From: Gemmataceae bacterium
Lineage (GTDB): Bacteria; Planctomycetota; Planctomycetia; Gemmatales; Gemmataceae
NCBI GenBank assembly: GCA_022614915.1
Contig: JAKEHV010000346.1
Span: 1-56,389 of the forward strand
Length of the DNA: 56,389 nucleotides
Direction: 5' to 3'
The notes beneath the pieces are model-generated. The model had not been told where the DNA came from. It saw nothing but the letters and a program-made list of their open reading frames with translations, and did no database searches. A program made the translations under genes and the position numbers. How positions within the stretch are numbered: position 1 is the first letter of the stretch; every line of letters starts with the position of its first letter. Below, piece by piece: positions 32,464 to 42,482 of this stretch.

Positions 32464-32487
32464 GACCGAGTCAAGTGAGGATTGCGA

Positions 32488-32518
32488 AACCCGGCTCGCG
32501 TATGGGGCCGGGTTTTTT
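32488..32518 (+). terminator. terminator of the DUF1501 gene
   Basis: AACCCGGC (32488-32495) pairs with GCCGGGTT (32507-32514) and is followed by a T run to 32518. Confidence 0.85.
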
Positions 32519-32602
32519 CTTGTATCACCGGTTCCTTTTTGATAGCCTCACGTGGTCAATTCAGGATAATCAGCTGGAACAGTATTTCTTCGGAGCTGAC
32601 GC

Positions 32603-33640
32603 ATGCAACGGTTTATCGTGCCGTGCATTTTCTTGGTCGTCGCCGCGTTCGTGGTCCGGGGCGACTATCCAACGATCGGCGTTGACAAGGCGCGTTTCAA
32701 GGAACTGAAGGACAACCTGGATAACAACAATCCGCAAGTTCGCTGGGAAGCGGCACAAGCGCTGGGTCAAATCGCGGAAGAGATGCGAGCATCCCTAGGG
32801 CGATTGGAAATTCAGTTGCTGGACCCCAATCCCCGAGTGCGTTTGGAGTCCGCCACCGCGCTCGAAAAATTGGGGCCGTTTGCCAGTAGATCAGTATTTC
32901 GCTTGCGTCAATCTTTGAAAAAAGAGCAGGTTCCCGAAATCAAAACAAAAATGATTCAAGCCCTCGTTAGTATGCGCCCATTCTCGAAAGAGGCGATTCC
33001 AGACTTCTTGGAACAGGTCAAGGACAAGGACCGCAATGTCCGGAGGGCCGTGGTGGTAGGAGTGGGACTTTTCGAAGGGGACAGCAAAATCGCAGTCCCT
33101 GCATTGATTGAAGCCCTGAAGGATCCCGATGTGGCGCCCAATGAGCGCGAAACGCCGATTAGCCATGCTGCACTTGTTTCGTTGCGGCAAATCGGAATAG
33201 CCGCCAAAGAAGCCAGCCCAGTCTTGTTTCAGCTCGCCAAGGGAAATGACTTTGAGTTGGCTCGCCGCGCCATTGGAAGCCTGGCGTACATCGACCCGGA
33301 AAATCCGAATCTCGTCCCACTCTACCTGGAGATTCTGACTGATCCCAAGCGCCCCGCCCTGCGGCAAAGTGCCGCCTACGGTCTTAGCAAACTTGGAGTC
33401 AACGGGAAAGAAGCGATCCCGGCCTTGATGGACGCCCTGAAGCGAGCTGACGATGGTAATGAGTCGGACAGTAAATACACCAAAGGCGCAATTTTTCAGG
33501 CGCTAGGGAGTATGGGATCAGCGGCCAAACAGGCTGCTCCGCTGATTCGCGATTACGAAAAGCATCCTGACATTTATATCAGATCTTGCGCGCAGCGAGC
33601 GCTGGAAAAGATCCTGCGCAAAGAGCGCAAAGAGGACTAG
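32603..33640 (+). CDS. exported HEAT-repeat protein
   Basis: A 345-residue protein. The first 19 residues are a signal peptide (MQRFIVPCIFLVVAAFVVRG). The rest is a run of HEAT repeats, visible as DNNNPQVRWEAAQALGQI, DPNPRVRLESATALEKLG, DKDRNVRRAVVVGVG and ALRQSAAYGLSKLGVNG units. HEAT solenoids bind proteins; no catalytic motif is seen. It lies between the DUF1501 gene and a beta-rich exported protein gene, but nothing else links them. Confidence 0.85.
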   Translation: MQRFIVPCIFLVVAAFVVRGDYPTIGVDKARFKELKDNLDNNNPQVRWEAAQALGQIAEEMRASLGRLEIQLLDPNPRVRLESATALEKLGPFASRSVFRLRQSLKKEQVPEIKTKMIQALVSMRPFSKEAIPDFLEQVKDKDRNVRRAVVVGVGLFEGDSKIAVPALIEALKDPDVAPNERETPISHAALVSLRQIGIAAKEASPVLFQLAKGNDFELARRAIGSLAYIDPENPNLVPLYLEILTDPKRPALRQSAAYGLSKLGVNGKEAIPALMDALKRADDGNESDSKYTKGAIFQALGSMGSAAKQAAPLIRDYEKHPDIYIRSCAQRALEKILRKERKED

Positions 33641-33700
33641 GATCCGGAAAGATTTCATGACTCTCTTTCGAAGGAACAGCGCGTTTTGCAGGAGTCGAAC

Positions 33701-35591
33701 ATGCTCTTAGAATCGACTCTCAAACTGCTCAAGTCATTGCGCATTGGTTTCATTCCCTCTGGAAAGCGCCCTGCTTTGACGTTTGCTCCTCAGCTGAATT
33801 GCCTGTCGTTAGAGGAAGGAATTCCGACGAAGAAATGGTCGTTTCGACCCTATGGGGAGGGACTTGAAGAGCGCTGTGTCCTAGCAAACATTGACTTCAT
33901 CGGTAGTCAGGTCAACCAGCTTTGGTCGACCCCTGATAACTGGCAGGGCGGTGTGGTGCCCGGACCGGTGGATACAGCAGTTTTCAACGCGAATTCACCG
34001 GCGGAGTCTGTAGTAGACATTGCTTTCGCGGGGACGATCCTTGGCCTAGTGATGGACGAAGACTTTAACGGGAGAATTTTTGTTGAACGCCCATTGACAG
34101 CTACAAGCGTCGAGCAAAGTGCTGGCTCATTGACTGCAAACACAATCGGCGGGACTGCGGGTCTGACATTGGCGGCCGGTGGCGTGTACAACTGGAATGG
34201 CGGAGCCATCGAGGGCGCAAGCGTGGGGAAATTGGCTGTCAGTTTGCCAGTTAACACGATCATGAATATTGGCGGCGGGAACGCGCATTCATTGCTCGGT
34301 GGGACCATCATCTCAAGCGGTGTTATCCGTTTCAAGAACGGCACATTAACCATTGATCAAGGCGGGCGGATTAAGAACCATTCGGGCTCGGTCTTTTTCA
34401 TCGAAAATACGGCAGGGAATATTCTGGGTGGCGCAACGTCAATGATCGAACTGACTCAAGCGACAATGAACAAATCCACCGATGCTCTGAATGAGATCCA
34501 CGTCAGTTTTCTCAATGACCGGTCGACCGTAAACGTGCTAGTGAGGGAACTGCATATCCACGGCCCGTTGACTGCTTTGGATGGGACGTTTGATGTAACG
34601 GGTGTCCTGTCTACTTGGGATGCAGATTTCATCGGAAACAACACGGTGCGCGGAGCCAACGGAATCTGGTGGTCTGAGGAAACGGGGCAGCTGAATGTCG
34701 CGTCTGGTAGTCTAATGGTCTCAACTTGGTCGTTCCGTTTATTGGGCGACTTAACAGGTCCCGGTCTGTTTGACTTTCAGGGTACGAATTTTTGGTGGAA
34801 TGGGGACATGGAAGGGACAGGAGCCACCACTATTCGACAAGGTAGCACTTTGTGGATCGAGAGTTTTCTTCCCCTAACACCTTCCGCAACTGATCGGACG
34901 ATCAATAACAACGGAGTCGCAAACTGGGTTGAATCGAATCTGCCAATGCCAAACGCAGTTTTCAATAACGGGCTGACCGGAGTATTCGATGTCCGCTCGG
35001 ACGAATCGATGACCGGTGGAACATTCAACAACTTCGGCGTTTTCAAGAAAACCGCCGGCGGTGGAACGACGACCATTGCGACAACGTTCAATCAGAGCGG
35101 TATTCTGGAGTTTCGCAATGGTAAACTCTACTTCACCGATGACTTGATCCAAACATCGGGCCAAAGCCGCTTTCTCGGCGGAAGTTTGGACGTGTGGGGA
35201 TCTTTTACGATCTCGATCGGGTCCTCAGTTACCGGAGAAGGAGGGCATTGGATTTCGATCGCGGCATGGGATGTCATCAACTCCGGAACCATTGTTGTAA
35301 GCGAATCTGGCAATGGGGCTGCTTTACATGAAAATCGCCGGAGTCGCGGTATTTGATCGAGCGCTGATTGAGGGCACGGCGACGCTTGGTGGTACGCTCA
35401 ACCTATCCTTGTTCGGCGGCTTCCTACCAAACGAAGTGCTTTCATGGACGCTCTTGTCCGCCAATCAGCGCATCGGTTCGTTTGCCTTCACCAATTTGCC
35501 TCTTGGATTCGCAATTGATTATCCTGGATCAACTGCTCGCGCGACGTATACCCCGCCCCAACCACCCGGAGGCGGAGGCGGAGGAGGATAA
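33701..35591 (+). pseudogene. beta-rich exported protein with apparent frameshift
   Basis: ATG 33701 follows AGGAG. The first frame runs 551 codons to a stop at 35356. Its N-terminus contains GEGLEERCVLAN, the planctomycete LEER-type export motif, and the rest is a Gly/Asn/Thr-rich series of short beta strands as in autotransporter-like passenger proteins. The conserved end of such proteins (EGTATLGGTLNLSLFGGFLP) is found in the +1 frame from about 35330 to 35591. The frame change lies near 35325-35340. Either the gene is broken or the sequence lost or gained a base. The Gly-rich tail precedes the final stop. Confidence 0.65.
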
Positions 35592-35893
35592 GAAGCTGCT
35601 CGAATCTTTGCACAGGCAATGCAATTGCCCAAATCTCCCTGACTTGTCAGCCTCTGTTCCTTGCCAAGTTGACTCTTGCGCCTCTTCCAAATGTTCCGCA
35701 TTTTCCGGCGCTTCGACTTCAAACTATCGTGCATTCCTAGAAAAAACCCGCTTTTGGTTGTCCCGCGCTCAATCCAATCACGAATAATGTCAGTGCCCCG
35801 GCCAGTTTCTCTGGCGGTAGGGATGCCCTGGGCGGAACGCTTTCTCGCGGCGTTTCCTCGGATCGGGACCAATACCCCAAACCCGAGCATCCC
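35592..35893. other. gap without gene
   Basis: I see no gene, promoter or clear hairpin in this 302-base stretch; it must contain the leader of the following calpain-like gene. Confidence 0.4.
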
Positions 35894-37222
35894 ATGTCCA
35901 ACCGCCGCTCTCTCGGCTACAAGCCGTCGCTTACTCATTTGGAAGAACGCGTCCTGCCGGCCGCTTCAGTGTCGGCCACGTTGTTCGCCAACGGCGTCTT
36001 ACGCGTGCTCGGCACTGACAACGCCGATGCCATCCGCGTCACGCAAAACAGCAGCAATCAAATTTCCGTGCAAGGCGTCAATATCAGCGTCAACGGCGCG
36101 CCGCAACCCAGCGTCGGGGCGGCTTTGATTTCGAGCGTCGAGATCTATGCCAACGGCGGCAACGACAACGTCAACGTCGAAACGCTCGACAGACTCGCCA
36201 AAATCTGGGGTCTGGCCGGCAACGACACACTCGTCGCCGGCAAGTCGCACGATTACCTCTACGGCGGCGACGGCGACGACACGCTCTTTGGACGCACCGG
36301 CCACGACAAACTCTACGGCGAAGCGGGCCACGACAAGCTTTTTGGCGAATTGGGTTCCGACTTTCTCTCCGGCGGCGCGGGCCGCGATCAGTTCAGCGGC
36401 GGACCGACAGGCTCCATCGGACTAAGCTACGACAACTTCGACTTGTATCGCGACGAATTCAATCTGGCCAACCCGATCTACGACACCGCTTCGCCCTTGG
36501 ACATCATGCAGGGCGAAGCGAACAACTGCCAGACGCTGGCGGCGCTTGCGACCATCGCGGACCAAAAGGGCGCGGCCTGGGTCCGCGACCATATCCGCTA
36601 CCTGGGCAACAACCAGTTCGAAGTCTTTTTCCAAGGCGAGCAACGTTGGGTGACAGTCACTTTCGACGGGACCTGGTCCGACAATGACGCGCAGCCAAAC
36701 GCGCAAAACCGCTTCGATCCCACGTCGACCGTAGATCGCCCCGAGTTTTGGGCCCTCTTGATGAACCGCGCCCGCATGGCTGTCTTTGGCATCAACGTCT
36801 GGGCCCACTACACGACGGCCCGCTGGGACGAAGTAAACGCCCAGAATAGCTTCCGGCTCAAATCCGCCACGTACGCGCTTTGGCAATTCACGGGCGAGCT
36901 ATCCTTTTTCACCAAGATTCCGCAGGCGACGTTCAGCCAGGTGCAACAGGCACTTAACGCGGGCAAGTTCGTAATGGCCAACAGCTTCAGCGCGGGGACC
37001 AACGCTCTGGGCATAAATCCCAGCCACACCTACGCCGTCACCAACGCCTTCACCGTGAACGGCGTCGGCTACGTCGAAGTCTACAACCCGTGGGGCTTCG
37101 ACCGTGTCGGCGGCACCATCGACTTGGCGCCGGGTCAAGTCCCGCGGGCCGACGGCTACATCACGGTGCCGTTCAGCGACTTCAACAATCCCTCCAACTT
37201 CTCGTTCCTGTTCGTCGCCTAG
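35894..37222 (+). CDS. exported RTX-repeat protein with calpain-like peptidase domain
   Basis: A 442-residue protein. Residues 15-23 read HLEERVLPA, the planctomycete export motif. Residues 85-170 are RTX calcium-binding nonapeptides (GGDGDDTLFG, GEAGHDKLFG, GELGSDFLSG). From about 195 the protein matches a calpain-type C2 peptidase: QGEANNCQTLAALA gives Cys212, PSHTYAVTNAF gives His378 and VYNPWG gives Asn398. The usual GDCWFLAA is altered around the Cys (NNCQTLAA). The order export motif, RTX, protease suggests a secreted calcium-dependent peptidase. No type I secretion genes are adjacent. Confidence 0.8.
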   Translation: MSNRRSLGYKPSLTHLEERVLPAASVSATLFANGVLRVLGTDNADAIRVTQNSSNQISVQGVNISVNGAPQPSVGAALISSVEIYANGGNDNVNVETLDRLAKIWGLAGNDTLVAGKSHDYLYGGDGDDTLFGRTGHDKLYGEAGHDKLFGELGSDFLSGGAGRDQFSGGPTGSIGLSYDNFDLYRDEFNLANPIYDTASPLDIMQGEANNCQTLAALATIADQKGAAWVRDHIRYLGNNQFEVFFQGEQRWVTVTFDGTWSDNDAQPNAQNRFDPTSTVDRPEFWALLMNRARMAVFGINVWAHYTTARWDEVNAQNSFRLKSATYALWQFTGELSFFTKIPQATFSQVQQALNAGKFVMANSFSAGTNALGINPSHTYAVTNAFTVNGVGYVEVYNPWGFDRVGGTIDLAPGQVPRADGYITVPFSDFNNPSNFSFLFVA

Positions 37223-37223
37223 G

Positions 37224-37327
37224 TTGAGAGTGGAGCGCAGAGTGTGGAGCGCGAAGCGCGGAGAGTGGAGCGCGCTCTGCGCTCCGCGCTCTGCGCTCCG
37301 CGCTTCGCGCTCCATTCACCACTCAAC
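37224..37327. repeat. inverted repeat of GGAGCGC-type words
   Basis: GGAGCGCGAAGCGCGGAG (37246-37263) is exactly complementary to CTCCGCGCTTCGCGCTCC (37296-37313). The arms also contain shorter GTGGAGCGC repeats. The hairpin directly follows the calpain-like gene. Confidence 0.8.
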
Positions 37328-37373
37328 GCGCGCGCTTGACGCGTTTGCCGACGACGGTAAACTGAGTGCTAGC

Positions 37374-37456
37374 GCCGAAGTGGCGGAATGGCAGACGCGC
37401 CGGACTCAAAATCCGGTCCACGCAAGTGGGTGTGGGTTCAAGTCCCACCTTCGGCA
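37374..37456 (+). tRNA. tRNA-Leu, anticodon CAA
   Basis: A complete 83-base class II tRNA. Acceptor arms GCCGAAG and CTTCGGC pair, the anticodon stem CCGGA / TCCGG encloses CTCAAAA, giving anticodon CAA, and a variable arm CCACGC AAG TG GG-type stem and the GGTTCAAGTCC T loop are present. The discriminator is A and CCA is not encoded. It reads UUG codons. Confidence 0.95.
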
Positions 37457-37464
37457 GTAAGGAC

Positions 37465-38979
37465 TTACTGTTTCTTCGTCTTGTCACCGTACTCGGACTT
37501 GAGGAGGTTGACAGGAAGCGGGGAGCTCTTTGGCGGTGTCACGCCGGCGGCGAGCATCACGCGATGAAAGGCGGCCACGGTCGGCGGGGACGGCCTGAAG
37601 TTGAGGCCCGGCCGATGACCTTCGGCAATCACCAGGGGCGTCAAGCCGGACTTGTTTGCTTTGTTCCAGACCTCGATCTTGGCGCCCTTGTCGGCGAGGA
37701 GTTGCACGACCTTGGGATGGTTCCGGTAAGCGGCGCCGTGCATCGCATTCTCGCCGTTCTTATCTACTGCATTCACGTCCGCGCCGAGCTTCAATAAGAG
37801 CGCAACCACTTCGAGCGCTTCGGGCTCGCTGCCGGCGGCTTCCTCCGGAGCGCCGATGCCGACACCGGCCGCGGCCAAAAGGGGCGTGGAGCCCTGGGCG
37901 TTCGCAAGCTGCGGATCGGCGCCCAGTTCGATGAGCGTCCGCACGAGGGCAACGTCCGACGTGGAGGCAGCCGCGATCAGCGGAGTCGCGCCGACTCGGC
38001 TCAGGATTCCTCTGCCAGGCACGCCCTTTTTTTGCGCCAGATTCACTTTGGCGCCGTGGGCGACCATCTCTTTGACGAATTCAAGGCTGGTGAGCTTGCC
38101 CGAGCCGATGGGAGGAGGGTCGCCGTCTTCGCTGTCGCCGCGGTTGGGCTTGCGGACCCAGGAGAGCATGTGCAGCGCCGCGCAACCGGAGCGCTGATCG
38201 TTCGGGTCGGCGCCGGCTTTCACAAGCGCGATCGCCAGCTCGAAATGGCCGTTCTCAACCGCCAAGAGCAGCGCGCTGGTCCCGGCTTTGGGGCCGCGGG
38301 AAGGGACTTTTTTGGGCTGCATGGCTTCGTTGACGTCCGCGCCCGCCTTGAGCAGGATTCGAACGACGTCGAGCCGGCCTTCGCGCGCGGCAAAGTGCAA
38401 GGGCGTGAAGCCCGAGGACAACGGCGTGCGGAAATCCGCCCCGGCGGCGAGCAATGTTGATACCGCATCGGCGTGGCCGTCGGCCGCGGCCCACATGAGG
38501 GCCGTTTGTCCCTTGCGGTCCTTGGCATTTACCAGGGCGCCGCGCGCGAGCAGCGCTTTGAGCGGCCCGGCCCTTCCCGTGCGTGCGGCGGTCATGAGAG
38601 CGGTCTCGCCGCCGCGCAGCGTCGTATTGGGATCAGCGCCGGCCCCAAGCAGCAATTCCACGATCTGGGTGTTGCCGTTCGTGCACGCCAGGGAGAGGGG
38701 CGTCACGCCATAGCGGTTGGCCGCCTTGGCGCTCGCGCCGGCATTGACGAGGACGGTCGTTATCTTAAAATCGTCGTGATACGTCGCCCAGTGCAAAGCC
38801 GTCATGCCGTCCCCCTGGGAGGCATTGACATCAGCGCCTTGCTTGAGGAGGTCACCGATCTTCGCACGATCCTGCTTCTCCGCGGCATCGGCTAACGGAG
38901 CGCCGGATCGGGCGAATGCCGAACCGCTGGCGAGTAGCAACAAAACCAAGCCAGTGGCACCGAATCGTTTTGTGCCCAT
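37465..38979 (-). CDS. exported ankyrin-repeat protein
   Basis: A 504-residue protein with a signal peptide (residues 1-23, ending AFARSG) and about ten ankyrin repeats, for example DGMTALHWATYHDD, YGVTPLSLACTNGN, GGETALMTAARTGR and SGFTPLHFAAREGR. Ankyrin repeats mediate protein binding. In planctomycetes such genes often follow DUF1592/DUF1552 genes, and here it is at the end of the same-strand series, with a Fic gene between. No enzymatic domain is seen. Confidence 0.92.
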   Translation of the reverse strand: MGTKRFGATGLVLLLLASGSAFARSGAPLADAAEKQDRAKIGDLLKQGADVNASQGDGMTALHWATYHDDFKITTVLVNAGASAKAANRYGVTPLSLACTNGNTQIVELLLGAGADPNTTLRGGETALMTAARTGRAGPLKALLARGALVNAKDRKGQTALMWAAADGHADAVSTLLAAGADFRTPLSSGFTPLHFAAREGRLDVVRILLKAGADVNEAMQPKKVPSRGPKAGTSALLLAVENGHFELAIALVKAGADPNDQRSGCAALHMLSWVRKPNRGDSEDGDPPPIGSGKLTSLEFVKEMVAHGAKVNLAQKKGVPGRGILSRVGATPLIAAASTSDVALVRTLIELGADPQLANAQGSTPLLAAAGVGIGAPEEAAGSEPEALEVVALLLKLGADVNAVDKNGENAMHGAAYRNHPKVVQLLADKGAKIEVWNKANKSGLTPLVIAEGHRPGLNFRPSPPTVAAFHRVMLAAGVTPPKSSPLPVNLLKSEYGDKTKKQ

Positions 38980-39049
38980 CGCAATTGACTCCGATCATGC
39001 TCGTTTGCGAAATTACATTTGCCCAGCATGCATCACGCCTTCAACCGCC

Positions 39050-40522
39050 CTATAACTCCGTGCGCCAGTACTCCAAGCCCGACACAAGACAATCTTCCAG
39101 CCATTGCCTGAACCTCATTTTGACCGCTTCAGTGTCATCAAGATAAGTGAATTCGAAGAGATCATTGCTCAAGGGCTGGATATCGTCGATACGTGATTCG
39201 TTCGTTTCTGTGGGCTCTCGCCGGTATGCCATCGCCGCGCACACCAAGATTCCTCGCGGCTTCTGACCCAGGCCGTGAAAGCTGAAAAGCAGTTCCGTTC
39301 TAACGTTCGTTTGGATGTTTACTGCTGCCCATGCTCTATATGAGTTTGTGTTGGCAAAATAACCCATTGTGCGGGCATTTTGGATGATCTGATAGCGATG
39401 GTAAAAGTCATTGGGAGTGCCGTAAAGAGCATTCGCGCACCAACTTGAATATGCTGCGTCAGATTCCTTGACAATCTGCGAAACTTCCTCGGCTACGATT
39501 CGAAGCCGTTGAACTAAGCCAATAACTAGTGCGTTGGCGATCTTGTTAACTTGCTCGTAGTCTTTTTCCTGGGCAGCTAGTCGTTCTCGTATGGTCTCCC
39601 GCGCCGATTCGAGAACTTGCCGGACTTGGGCACCTTTTGCGAGTACCTCCTCAGACAGACTGAGACATTGGATGAAGGCGCGTTTTTGGCGCGAGGCGAA
39701 AAAATCTATCAGAGGTTTGAGTTGCCCAGAATCGGCTGTTTCAAGCGCTGAGATGTACACAGGCCGATCATCTCTTGTAATCACGAGTGGAAACCATTCC
39801 GCCTTGAGAAAGACCAAGGTGGCGAGGCATCGAGCGACTCGGCCGTTTCCGTCTTGAAATGGATGAATCTGAGTGAAGCGGTGGTGCAGCCAAGCAGCCT
39901 CGACTTCTGGCGGTACTCCTTTCCCTTCATGAAATCGGTGCCATTCGATCATATTGTTAATCTCGCTCTCGACATGTTCGGGCGGACAATACTCGTGAAG
40001 CCAGCTGCTGTTACGGCGAGTGGGGTTATTCGGCCACTTCTTCCATTCACCGCGCAGGAGGGTCACGGTGATAGGCTGGCCTTCCATGTTAACGGCCTCG
40101 ACGTGATGCTGATGCGCCGTAAGGACTTTGTGCAGTTCGCGCAAATATGCTTTCGTCAGAGGAGTCCGCGAGGCGATGTAGGCGAACATTCCTTCAATCG
40201 CGCTTTCGTGGTCCCGAATCATCGCGATAACTTCGGCGGCTGGTCTGTCCGTCGTACCATGTGGAACATAAACCTCATCAATTCCCTTTTCAATCAGCAG
40301 TTGTGTGACGCCCCGGTCAATGTTGTAAAGTCTCTCGATGATGCCCGTCTCGATCGCCAATTGGCGTCGGAGCCTATCAAGAAAGTCACGGTATGCTTCA
40401 GACTGCTTCAGCCGATCCGATTGCTCGTGCCACACTTGAACCAATGCAGGAAGTTCATTGCTGGCTAATCCCGAGATATCATCGGGGAGATCGGTTATCG
40501 ACGCCCATTTGTGACTAGACAT
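39050..40522 (-). CDS. Fic family protein (probable AMP transferase)
   Basis: A 490-residue Fic protein. ATG 40522 is nine bases after AGAGG; an ATG three codons upstream is at the same site. The catalytic motif HPFQDGNGRVARCL has His220. The N-terminal QLAIETGIIERLYNID resembles the inhibitory helix (S/T-xxx-E-G/N type) of self-controlled Fic proteins. Usually Fic enzymes transfer AMP from ATP to a protein hydroxyl. No antitoxin gene is adjacent, so control would be internal. It interrupts the series between DUF1552 and the ankyrin gene. The region has a lower GC content than its neighbours, which suggests horizontal acquisition. Confidence 0.92.
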   Translation of the reverse strand: MSSHKWASITDLPDDISGLASNELPALVQVWHEQSDRLKQSEAYRDFLDRLRRQLAIETGIIERLYNIDRGVTQLLIEKGIDEVYVPHGTTDRPAAEVIAMIRDHESAIEGMFAYIASRTPLTKAYLRELHKVLTAHQHHVEAVNMEGQPITVTLLRGEWKKWPNNPTRRNSSWLHEYCPPEHVESEINNMIEWHRFHEGKGVPPEVEAAWLHHRFTQIHPFQDGNGRVARCLATLVFLKAEWFPLVITRDDRPVYISALETADSGQLKPLIDFFASRQKRAFIQCLSLSEEVLAKGAQVRQVLESARETIRERLAAQEKDYEQVNKIANALVIGLVQRLRIVAEEVSQIVKESDAAYSSWCANALYGTPNDFYHRYQIIQNARTMGYFANTNSYRAWAAVNIQTNVRTELLFSFHGLGQKPRGILVCAAMAYRREPTETNESRIDDIQPLSNDLFEFTYLDDTEAVKMRFRQWLEDCLVSGLEYWRTEL

Positions 40523-40691
40523 CGGATACATCCTCTCGGGTGAGCGCCTGCAAAGATAGCCGGCGACTTAAAGTCATTCGGCCGAATTCCCTCTGCTTTC
40601 GTATGAGAATTGCAAAGGAACCGCTGGCTGTAACAATTCCAGGTCCAGTGCGCTGATCGACCATACCCATCGTAATCGATTTTGAATCGCA

Positions 40692-42041
40692 CTACATCGG
40701 CACTGGCTCGAACAACTCATCCATCCTGCCGCGGCTATCGCCAAACGAGTCGAGCCGGACGCCCACCTTGTCGAGCAGCGTCAGGTGCACATTGGCCAGG
40801 GGAGTTGCTTGTGCGAAGCGGATGTGGCGGCCGCCCCTCATCCGGCCCGCGGCGCCGCCAGCGACCAGAATCGGCAGATTGTCGTGATCGTGCACGTTGG
40901 GATTGCCCATGCCGCTGCCATACAGAAGAAGCGAATGGTCCAGGAGCGTGCCGTTGCCTTCCGGCGTGGCCCGCAACTTCGCGAGGTACTCCGCGAACAA
41001 CGAGACATGGAAGCGATTGATTCTGGCGATCTTCTCGACCTTCGCGGGGTCGTTGCCGTGGTGGGAGAGGGGGTGATGCGGGTCGGGAACGCCGATCTCG
41101 GGATAAGTCCGGTTGCTCGTTTCCCGCGCCAACTGGAAGGTGATGACTCGGGTAATGTCGCCCTGGAAGGCCAGCGCCTGCAGGTCGAACATGAGCCGGG
41201 CGTGGTCGGCGTAGGAGGCCGGCACGCCCACCGGGCGCTCGAGGTCGGGCAGCGGGTTGCCGCGCGCATTGGCCTCGGCGCGCTCTATGCGTCGCTCCAC
41301 TTCGCGAATGGTGTCCAGATACTGGGCGACCCTGGCGCGATCGGCCGGGCCGAGCTGGTTGTTGAGCTCTGAAAACTCCTCCATCACGGAATCGAGCAGG
41401 CTGGCCCGGCTCCTCAGGGCGGCGCGGCGTTCCGCTGTGGTCGCGCCGTCGCCGAACAGCCGCTCGAACACAATCCGCGGATGCGCTTCGCTCGGCAGCG
41501 GCGTGGTCGGCGAAGACCATGAGAGATTGTTCTGATAAACACAGGCATAGCCGTTGTCGCACTGGCCGGCGAGCGACATCATGTCCATGGACAATTCGAG
41601 CGAGGGGAGCTGCGTGCCTCTGCCGATTTGCCGGGCGGCGATCTGGTCGGCGGTGGTTCCGAGGTAATAGTCCGCGCTCTCCGTGAGCCTGGCCCGGGCG
41701 GCGCTTAGGAACGACGAGTTGGAAGTCGCGTGCGTGCCGGGGTAGGCGTTGCGCAATTCCAGATTGGAGATGACCGTGACGTGCTCTTTGACGCGTTCCA
41801 GCGGGGCGAGGCTGTGCGAAAGTTCGTCGAGCCGGTCGCCGCCGGGCGGCGTCCAGCGCGAGCGATCGCAGCCCATCGGCATGTAGACATAGCCGAGGCG
41901 GCGCAGACGCTGCGGCGCGGCAGGCGTCTGGGCCAACGCGGTCATGGAGGGAATCATGGCGTCCAAAAGTGGCAATGCCACCGCGGCTCCCACTCCGCGC
42001 AGGAAGGTCCGCCTCGACAATGCTTTCTTGGAAATGATCAT
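40692..42041 (-). CDS. DUF1552 family protein, Tat-exported
   Basis: A 449-residue protein related to DUF1501. Twin-arginine signal: ALSRRTFLRGVGAAVALPLLDA. Blocks include LGYVYMPMGCDRSRWTP, HATSNSSFLSAARA, DPHHPLSHHGNDPAK and LLLYGSGMGNPNVHDHDNLP. DUF1552 genes almost always accompany a DUF1592 cytochrome gene, which lies upstream on the same strand here, separated by a toxin-antitoxin pair. The activity is unknown. Confidence 0.92.
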   Translation of the reverse strand: MIISKKALSRRTFLRGVGAAVALPLLDAMIPSMTALAQTPAAPQRLRRLGYVYMPMGCDRSRWTPPGGDRLDELSHSLAPLERVKEHVTVISNLELRNAYPGTHATSNSSFLSAARARLTESADYYLGTTADQIAARQIGRGTQLPSLELSMDMMSLAGQCDNGYACVYQNNLSWSSPTTPLPSEAHPRIVFERLFGDGATTAERRAALRSRASLLDSVMEEFSELNNQLGPADRARVAQYLDTIREVERRIERAEANARGNPLPDLERPVGVPASYADHARLMFDLQALAFQGDITRVITFQLARETSNRTYPEIGVPDPHHPLSHHGNDPAKVEKIARINRFHVSLFAEYLAKLRATPEGNGTLLDHSLLLYGSGMGNPNVHDHDNLPILVAGGAAGRMRGGRHIRFAQATPLANVHLTLLDKVGVRLDSFGDSRGRMDELFEPVPM

Positions 42042-42125
42042 TGCGACTCCTCACCTGAATGGTCTGATCATCGCCGACGCCCAATCGACGACAACCTTTG
42101 ACTAACAAGCACGTTGGATTGGCAA

Positions 42126-42482
42126 CTAGCTCATCCCCAGTGCCGCCTTCAAACACTCGTTCGCTTTCCGCATCGCCTCGTCGGGCAGTTTTCCAATCAC
42201 ATCTTGCAATCGCTCCTCACTCATGAGCGACAGCAAATACCCGGAAAAAAGGCTGTCCTGCAAGATCCCCGCAATACGGCCTTCCGGTGTTCCCGCTTCA
42301 ATCAGAAAACAAGCGGGGTCGTCTTTATCGTCCAAGTTGGTGGTCACCTGAGCAACAACGGCGTGGCGCAGCCGCTTGTTATAAACGTCGGTTTGGACAA
42401 CGACAACCGGACGTTTCTTGCCTCGCGCGCCCGAAGCATGAGGAAAACGGGCGTTGATTACATGCCCGCGCTCAATGTTCAT
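42126..42482 (-). CDS. MazF/PemK-family toxin
   Basis: A 118-residue MazF-type protein: RGHVINARFPHASG, GKKRPVVVVQTDVYN and the later ILQDSLFSGYLLSLM match the fold of these ribosome-independent or -dependent mRNA endonucleases. ATG 42482 overlaps the antitoxin gene by 11 bases, the usual coupling. It is likely held inactive by the upstream protein. Confidence 0.85.
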   Translation of the reverse strand: MNIERGHVINARFPHASGARGKKRPVVVVQTDVYNKRLRHAVVAQVTTNLDDKDDPACFLIEAGTPEGRIAGILQDSLFSGYLLSLMSEERLQDVIGKLPDEAMRKANECLKAALGMS

